Source: Microbacterium sp. 2FI
GTDB lineage: Bacteria > Actinomycetota > Actinomycetes > Actinomycetales > Microbacteriaceae
Direction of reading: 5' to 3'
DNA: 61,030 bases
NCBI RefSeq assembly: GCF_005502885.1
Contig: NZ_SCMR01000024.1
Span: 1-61,030 of the forward strand
Positions 57,415 to 61,030 of the stretch are shown in pieces (position 1 is the first letter of the stretch; each line of letters opens with the position of its first letter). A program made the position numbers and the translations under genes. Below the pieces are notes generated by a model. The model made no database searches, had not been told where the DNA came from, and was given only the letters and a program-made list of their open reading frames with translations.

Positions 57415-58281
57415 ATGCCCGATCTCGCTTCGCCACTCATCGGGTGGTACCCCGAGAACGCGCGCGATCTGCCGTGGCGGCATCCGGAGTTCGGCGCGTG
57501 GGGCGTGCTCGTCAGCGAGTTCATGCTGCAGCAGACGCCCGTGAACCGGGTGATACCCCACCTCGAGGCCTGGCTGGCCCGTTGGCCCACCCCCGCCGCA
57601 CTGGCGGCGGAGGCACCCGCCGAAGCCGTGCGCCAGTGGGCGAACCTGGGCTACCCCCGCCGCGCGCTCTGGCTGCATCGTGCAGCCGTCGAGATCCGCG
57701 ACCGTCACGGCGGCATCGTGCCGCGCGATGTGGAAGCCCTCCTCGCCCTCAGCGGCATCGGCGACTACACCGCGCGCGCCGTGGCCGTGTTCGCCTACGG
57801 CGACCGGCATCCGGTCGTCGACACCAACACGCGACGGGTGCTGGCACGGGTCGTCGACGGCCGCTCGCAGCCCGGTGCGGCATCCCAGCGCGATCTCGCC
57901 GCGATGGAGCGGATCCTGCCGGCCGCCGTCGACGAGTCCGCGATCGTCAACGCCGCCGCGATGGAGCTCGGCGCTACGGTGTGCACGGCCCGCGCACCGC
58001 GCTGCGACGCGTGTCCGCTCGCCGCACTCTGCGCCTGGCGCGCGGCGGACTTTCCCGACACGGGCGACGACCGGCCCAAGCAGGCGCGCTACGAGGGCAG
58101 CGATCGTCAGGCGCGGGGCGCCGTGCTGCGGATGCTGCGGGATGCCGCGCCCGCGCCCGTGGCGCTCGACGAGGTCATCGCCGACTGGCCCGATGCACGG
58201 CAGCGCGATCGCGCGATCGACTCGCTGATCGCCGACGGGCTCGCCGAGGCGACGGCGGGCATGCTCCGCCTGCCGGGCTGA
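57415..58281 (+). CDS. mutY: A/G-specific adenine glycosylase
   Basis: 288 residues. Removes adenine mispaired with 8-oxoguanine. Catalytic Glu in SEFMLQQTPVNRV, hairpin-helix-hairpin ALSGIGDYTARAV, Asp in VVDTNTRRVLAR, and the [4Fe-4S] ligands in CTARAPRCDACPLAALC (C-x6-C-x2-C-x5-C) all present. The C-terminal Nudix-like recognition domain of E. coli MutY is short here, as in many actinobacteria. Confidence 0.93.
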   Translation: MPDLASPLIGWYPENARDLPWRHPEFGAWGVLVSEFMLQQTPVNRVIPHLEAWLARWPTPAALAAEAPAEAVRQWANLGYPRRALWLHRAAVEIRDRHGGIVPRDVEALLALSGIGDYTARAVAVFAYGDRHPVVDTNTRRVLARVVDGRSQPGAASQRDLAAMERILPAAVDESAIVNAAAMELGATVCTARAPRCDACPLAALCAWRAADFPDTGDDRPKQARYEGSDRQARGAVLRMLRDAAPAPVALDEVIADWPDARQRDRAIDSLIADGLAEATAGMLRLPG

Positions 58282-58285
58282 GCGA

Positions 58286-58768
58286 TCAGGCCTTGTCGTC
58301 CTCGTCGGCGGCAGCCTCTTCTTCTGCCTCGTCGACCTCGTCCTCATCGAACTCGCGCGGCTTGACGTACGGGTCGGCGTCGCCGGCATACGTCGCCGTC
58401 GAAGCGAGGCCCGCCACGGCCGCGTCGCGCTCGCGCGCTTCACGCAGGAGCGCCGCGATGTGGTCGGCGTTCTCGGGGATCGCGTCGAGGAAGAACTCCA
58501 GCGACGGCGTGAGCCGCGTGTTGAGGTGCTTGCCGACCTCGCTGCGCAGCATCCCGGTCGCCGATTTCAGCGCCGCGGCGGTGTCGGCCCGCAGCGCCTC
58601 GTCGCCCATGACCGTGTAGAAGACGGAGGCGTGCTGGAGGTCTCCGGTCACCTTGACGTCGGTGATGGTCACGAAGCCGAGGCGCGGGTCGCGCAGCCCC
58701 TTCTCGAGACGCTCTGCGAGGACGACGCGAATGCGGTCCGCAACTCTGGCTTGACGTTCGCCGGCCAT
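58286..58768 (-). CDS. rbfA: Ribosome-binding factor A
   Basis: 160 residues. Assists late 16S rRNA 5'-end maturation of the 30S subunit. KH-like fold: GERQARVADRIRVVLAERLE, DPRLGFVTITDVKVTGDL and FFLDAIPENADHIAALL. The last 30 residues are an acidic Glu/Asp tail typical of actinobacterial RbfA. AGGGAG precedes ATG. Follows infB on the same strand after a hairpin. Confidence 0.96.
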   Translation of the reverse strand: MAGERQARVADRIRVVLAERLEKGLRDPRLGFVTITDVKVTGDLQHASVFYTVMGDEALRADTAAALKSATGMLRSEVGKHLNTRLTPSLEFFLDAIPENADHIAALLREARERDAAVAGLASTATYAGDADPYVKPREFDEDEVDEAEEEAAADEDDKA

Positions 58769-58790
58769 TTCTCTCCCTGGTGGTACGGAA

Positions 58791-58820
58791 AGCGGGGGAC
58801 GCCCGAAGGCATCCCCCGCT
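58791..58820 (-). terminator. Hairpin between infB and rbfA
   Basis: 9-bp stem AGCGGGGGA/TCCCCCGCT with an inner GCC/GGC pair. May be an attenuator or processing site within a continuous infB-rbfA transcript rather than a full stop. Confidence 0.55.
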
Positions 58821-58826
58821 GTGTGA

Positions 58827-61030
58827 TCAGCCTCGAGGCTTCTCGACCAGCTCCGTGGTCTCGATCTCGTCGCCGATCTGGATGTCGTTGAACTTGCCGA
58901 GTCCGATACCGGCCTCGTAGTCCGTGCGAACCTCGGTGACGTCGTCCTTGAAGCGGCGCAGCGACTCGATGGCCAGGCCATCGGCCAGCACGACGCCGTC
59001 GCGGATGACCCGCGCCTTGGCGTTTCGCGTGATCGTGCCCGAGCGGACGATGACACCGGCGATGTTGCCGAACTTCGAGGAGCGGAACACCTCGCGGATC
59101 TCGGCCACACCCGACTGGATCTCTTCGTACTCCGGCTTGAGCAGGCCCTTGAGCGACTGCTCCACATCGTCGATCGCGTTGTAGATGACGGAGTAGAACC
59201 GGGTGTCGACGCCTTCGCGCGATGCCCGCTCGCGGGCCTTCGTGTCGGGACGCACGTTGAAGCCGATGATGATCGCGTTGTCGATCGTCGCCAGGTTCAC
59301 GTCGGACTCGGTGATCGCACCAACACCGCGGTGGATGATGCGCAGCTGCACCGAGTCGTCGACCTCGATCTTGAGGAGCGACTCTTCGAGCGCCTCGACG
59401 GCACCCGAGACGTCACCCTTGATGATGAGGTTGAGCGATTCGACCTTGCCCTCTTCGAGAGCGCGGGTGAAGTCCTCGAGCGAGATGCGCTTGCGGGCCT
59501 TGGCCAGCTGGGCGTTGCGCTCGGCCGCTTCACGCTTCTCGGCGATCTGGCGGGCCAGGCGGTCCTCGTCGGTCACGATGAACGTGTCACCGGCGCGGGG
59601 CACCGAGTTCAGACCTTGCACCTGCACGGGACGCGACGGCCAGGCCTCGAGCACGGCGTCGCCGTTCTCGTCCGCCATGGCGCGCACGCGGCCGTAGGCC
59701 GTGCCGGCCACGATCGCGTCGCCGACGCGCAGCGTTCCGGACTGGATGAGCACCGTGGCGACCGAGCCGCGGCCCTTGTCGAGCTTCGCTTCGATCGCGA
59801 CACCGCGGGCGGCCTTGTTCGGGTTCGCCGTGAGGTCGAGCCCGGCGTCGGCGGTCAGCAGGACCGCGTCGAGGAGCTCCTGGATGCCGGTGCCGGCACG
59901 AGCCGAGACGTCGACGAACTGAACCTCGCCGCCGTACTCCTCGGCGACCAGGCCGTACTCGGTGAGCTGCTGGCGCACCTTGGCCGGGTTGGCGTCGGGC
60001 TTGTCGACCTTGTTCACCGCGACCACGATCGGCACACCGGCCGCCTGGGCGTGGTTGAGCGCCTCCACCGTCTGCGGCATGATGCCGTCGTCGGCGGCGA
60101 CCACGAGGATCGCGATGTCGGTCACCTGCGCACCACGGGCACGCATGGCGGTGAACGCCTCGTGACCGGGGGTGTCGATGAAGGTGATCGCGCGCTCGAT
60201 GCCGTCGTGCTCGGTCCAGACCTGGTACGCACCGATGTGCTGCGTGATGCCGCCGGCCTCGCCCGCGACCACGTTGGTCTGACGGATGGCGTCGAGCAGG
60301 CGGGTCTTACCGTGGTCGACGTGGCCCATGACGGTCACGACCGGCGGACGGATCTCGAGATCGTCCTCGTCCTCGTTCTCGAGCTCGGCGTCGAGATCGA
60401 GACCGAAGCCCTCGAGGAGCTCCTTGTCTTCGTCCTCGGGCGAGACCATCTGGATCTTGTAGCCGAGCTCGGCGCCGAGCACCTCGAACGTCGCCTCGTC
60501 CAGCGACTCGGTGGCAGTCGCCATCTCGCCGAGGTTGAAGAGGATCGTCACGAGCGTGCCGGGCTGCACCGTGTAGCCGGCGATGGCCTCGATCTTGTCG
60601 GCGAAGTCGGCGATCGATGCGCCGCGGCGCATGCGGATGATCTCGCCGCTGCCCTTCTGGACGTTGACGCCACCGACGATCGGTGCCGACCGCATCTCGA
60701 ACTCTTGACGCTTCGCCCGACGGGACTTCCGCTGCTTGGACTTGCCGCCGCCCTTGCCGAAGGCACCTGCCGTGCCGCCGCCGGGACCACGGCCGCGACC
60801 GCCGCCGCCACCGGGACGACCGGCGAAGCCGCCGGCCGGAGCACCGGCACCGGGAGCGCCGGGGCGCTGGAAGCCGCCGCCTGCGCCGCCCGGACGACCG
60901 GGGCCGCCGGGACGCTGCTGGAACGGGGCACCGGGACGACCGGCGCCGCCGGGACGACCCGCACCGCCCGGACGCGGGGCGCCGGGACGGGGGGCACCGG
61001 GACGCGGGGCCTGCGGACGCGGGATGTTGC
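58827..61030 (-). CDS. infB: Translation initiation factor IF-2, N-terminus beyond window
   Basis: 734 codons visible. GTPase that delivers initiator tRNA to the 30S subunit. G1 GHVDHGKT, G3 DTPGHEAF, G4 NKVDKPD and G5 region present; KRQEFEMRSAPIVGGV precedes the conserved core, and upstream lies the long Gly/Pro/Arg-rich linker (repeats of PGAPRPG and GAGRPG) typical of actinobacterial IF-2. The full protein must continue past 61030, where the N-terminal helical domain should lie. Confidence 0.97.
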   Translation of the reverse strand, partial: NIPRPQAPRPGAPRPGAPRPGGAGRPGGAGRPGAPFQQRPGGPGRPGGAGGGFQRPGAPGAGAPAGGFAGRPGGGGGRGRGPGGGTAGAFGKGGGKSKQRKSRRAKRQEFEMRSAPIVGGVNVQKGSGEIIRMRRGASIADFADKIEAIAGYTVQPGTLVTILFNLGEMATATESLDEATFEVLGAELGYKIQMVSPEDEDKELLEGFGLDLDAELENEDEDDLEIRPPVVTVMGHVDHGKTRLLDAIRQTNVVAGEAGGITQHIGAYQVWTEHDGIERAITFIDTPGHEAFTAMRARGAQVTDIAILVVAADDGIMPQTVEALNHAQAAGVPIVVAVNKVDKPDANPAKVRQQLTEYGLVAEEYGGEVQFVDVSARAGTGIQELLDAVLLTADAGLDLTANPNKAARGVAIEAKLDKGRGSVATVLIQSGTLRVGDAIVAGTAYGRVRAMADENGDAVLEAWPSRPVQVQGLNSVPRAGDTFIVTDEDRLARQIAEKREAAERNAQLAKARKRISLEDFTRALEEGKVESLNLIIKGDVSGAVEALEESLLKIEVDDSVQLRIIHRGVGAITESDVNLATIDNAIIIGFNVRPDTKARERASREGVDTRFYSVIYNAIDDVEQSLKGLLKPEYEEIQSGVAEIREVFRSSKFGNIAGVIVRSGTITRNAKARVIRDGVVLADGLAIESLRRFKDDVTEVRTDYEAGIGLGKFNDIQIGDEIETTELVEKPRG

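Noticed and set aside
60720..61030. Gly/Pro/Arg repetitive sequence as a possible repeat element
   Set aside because: It is the in-frame IF-2 linker typical of actinobacteria, upstream of the conserved infB core.
1..61030. CRISPR array, prophage or insertion sequence
   Set aside because: No regularly spaced repeats, integrase, transposase or phage structural genes were seen. The two hairpin copies at 41.7-42.9 kb are the only long dispersed repeat noticed.

Overview
The window is a high-GC (roughly 70% by eye) actinobacterial chromosome segment, most likely from Microbacterium or a close relative in Microbacteriaceae. The reasons are codon use dominated by G/C in third positions, many GTG and TTG starts, actinobacterial families (DUF5302, DUF4395, the CE1758/CE1759 luciferase duo, group III PfkA), and terminators built on GGATGCC/GGCATCC palindromes. 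I saw no rRNA, tRNA, CRISPR array, transposase or prophage gene.

The backbone is one long set of core genes on the minus strand. Read from the right edge it runs infB (cut by the window), rbfA, a uridine-kinase-like gene, truB, ribF, deoC with two aldehyde dehydrogenases, coaBC, then rpsO, pnp, dapB, thyA and folA. This is the familiar actinobacterial order infB-rbfA-truB-ribF-rpsO-pnp-dapB-thyA-folA, but here it is stretched by accessory genes. The clearest gap is about 16 kb between rpsO and pnp.

Region by region: 1-8 kb holds folate/thymidylate and lysine synthesis, an OsmC peroxidase and small redox membrane proteins. 8-15 kb holds pnp with a long structured leader, and a dicarboxylate transporter beside its two-component system. 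14.7-25.7 kb is accessory metabolism, including two unusual adjacent long ORFs (glycosyltransferase plus SGNH hydrolase; DedA membrane protein plus DRGH nuclease). 25.8-34 kb contains oxygenase, rpsO, transporter, YceI, AraC, FKBP, PrsW and a previously unplaced small Cys/Trp-rich gene. 34-41.7 kb has aspA, a metallophosphoesterase, a phosphate transporter with a PHO-box-like repeat, and a prolyl oligopeptidase. 41.7-42.9 kb is the most striking module: an AbiEi/DUF559-type endonuclease gene flanked on both sides by copies of the same long hairpin repeat. 43-49 kb has pfkA, a SNF2 helicase, a lipoprotein, a glycerophosphodiesterase with four tandem 11-bp repeats, and coaBC. 49-61 kb returns to core genes.

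Functional links: dctA, its kinase/regulator pair and aspA form a C4-dicarboxylate/aspartate module. pitA and the glycerophosphodiesterase are both phosphate-acquisition genes and both carry tandem 11-bp repeats upstream, suggesting shared PhoP-type control. deoC and the aldehyde dehydrogenases form a deoxyribose-phosphate catabolic operon. At least 17 genes have a TAnnnT -10 hexamer ending 6-8 nt before the start codon, which implies widespread leaderless transcription and was used here to choose starts.
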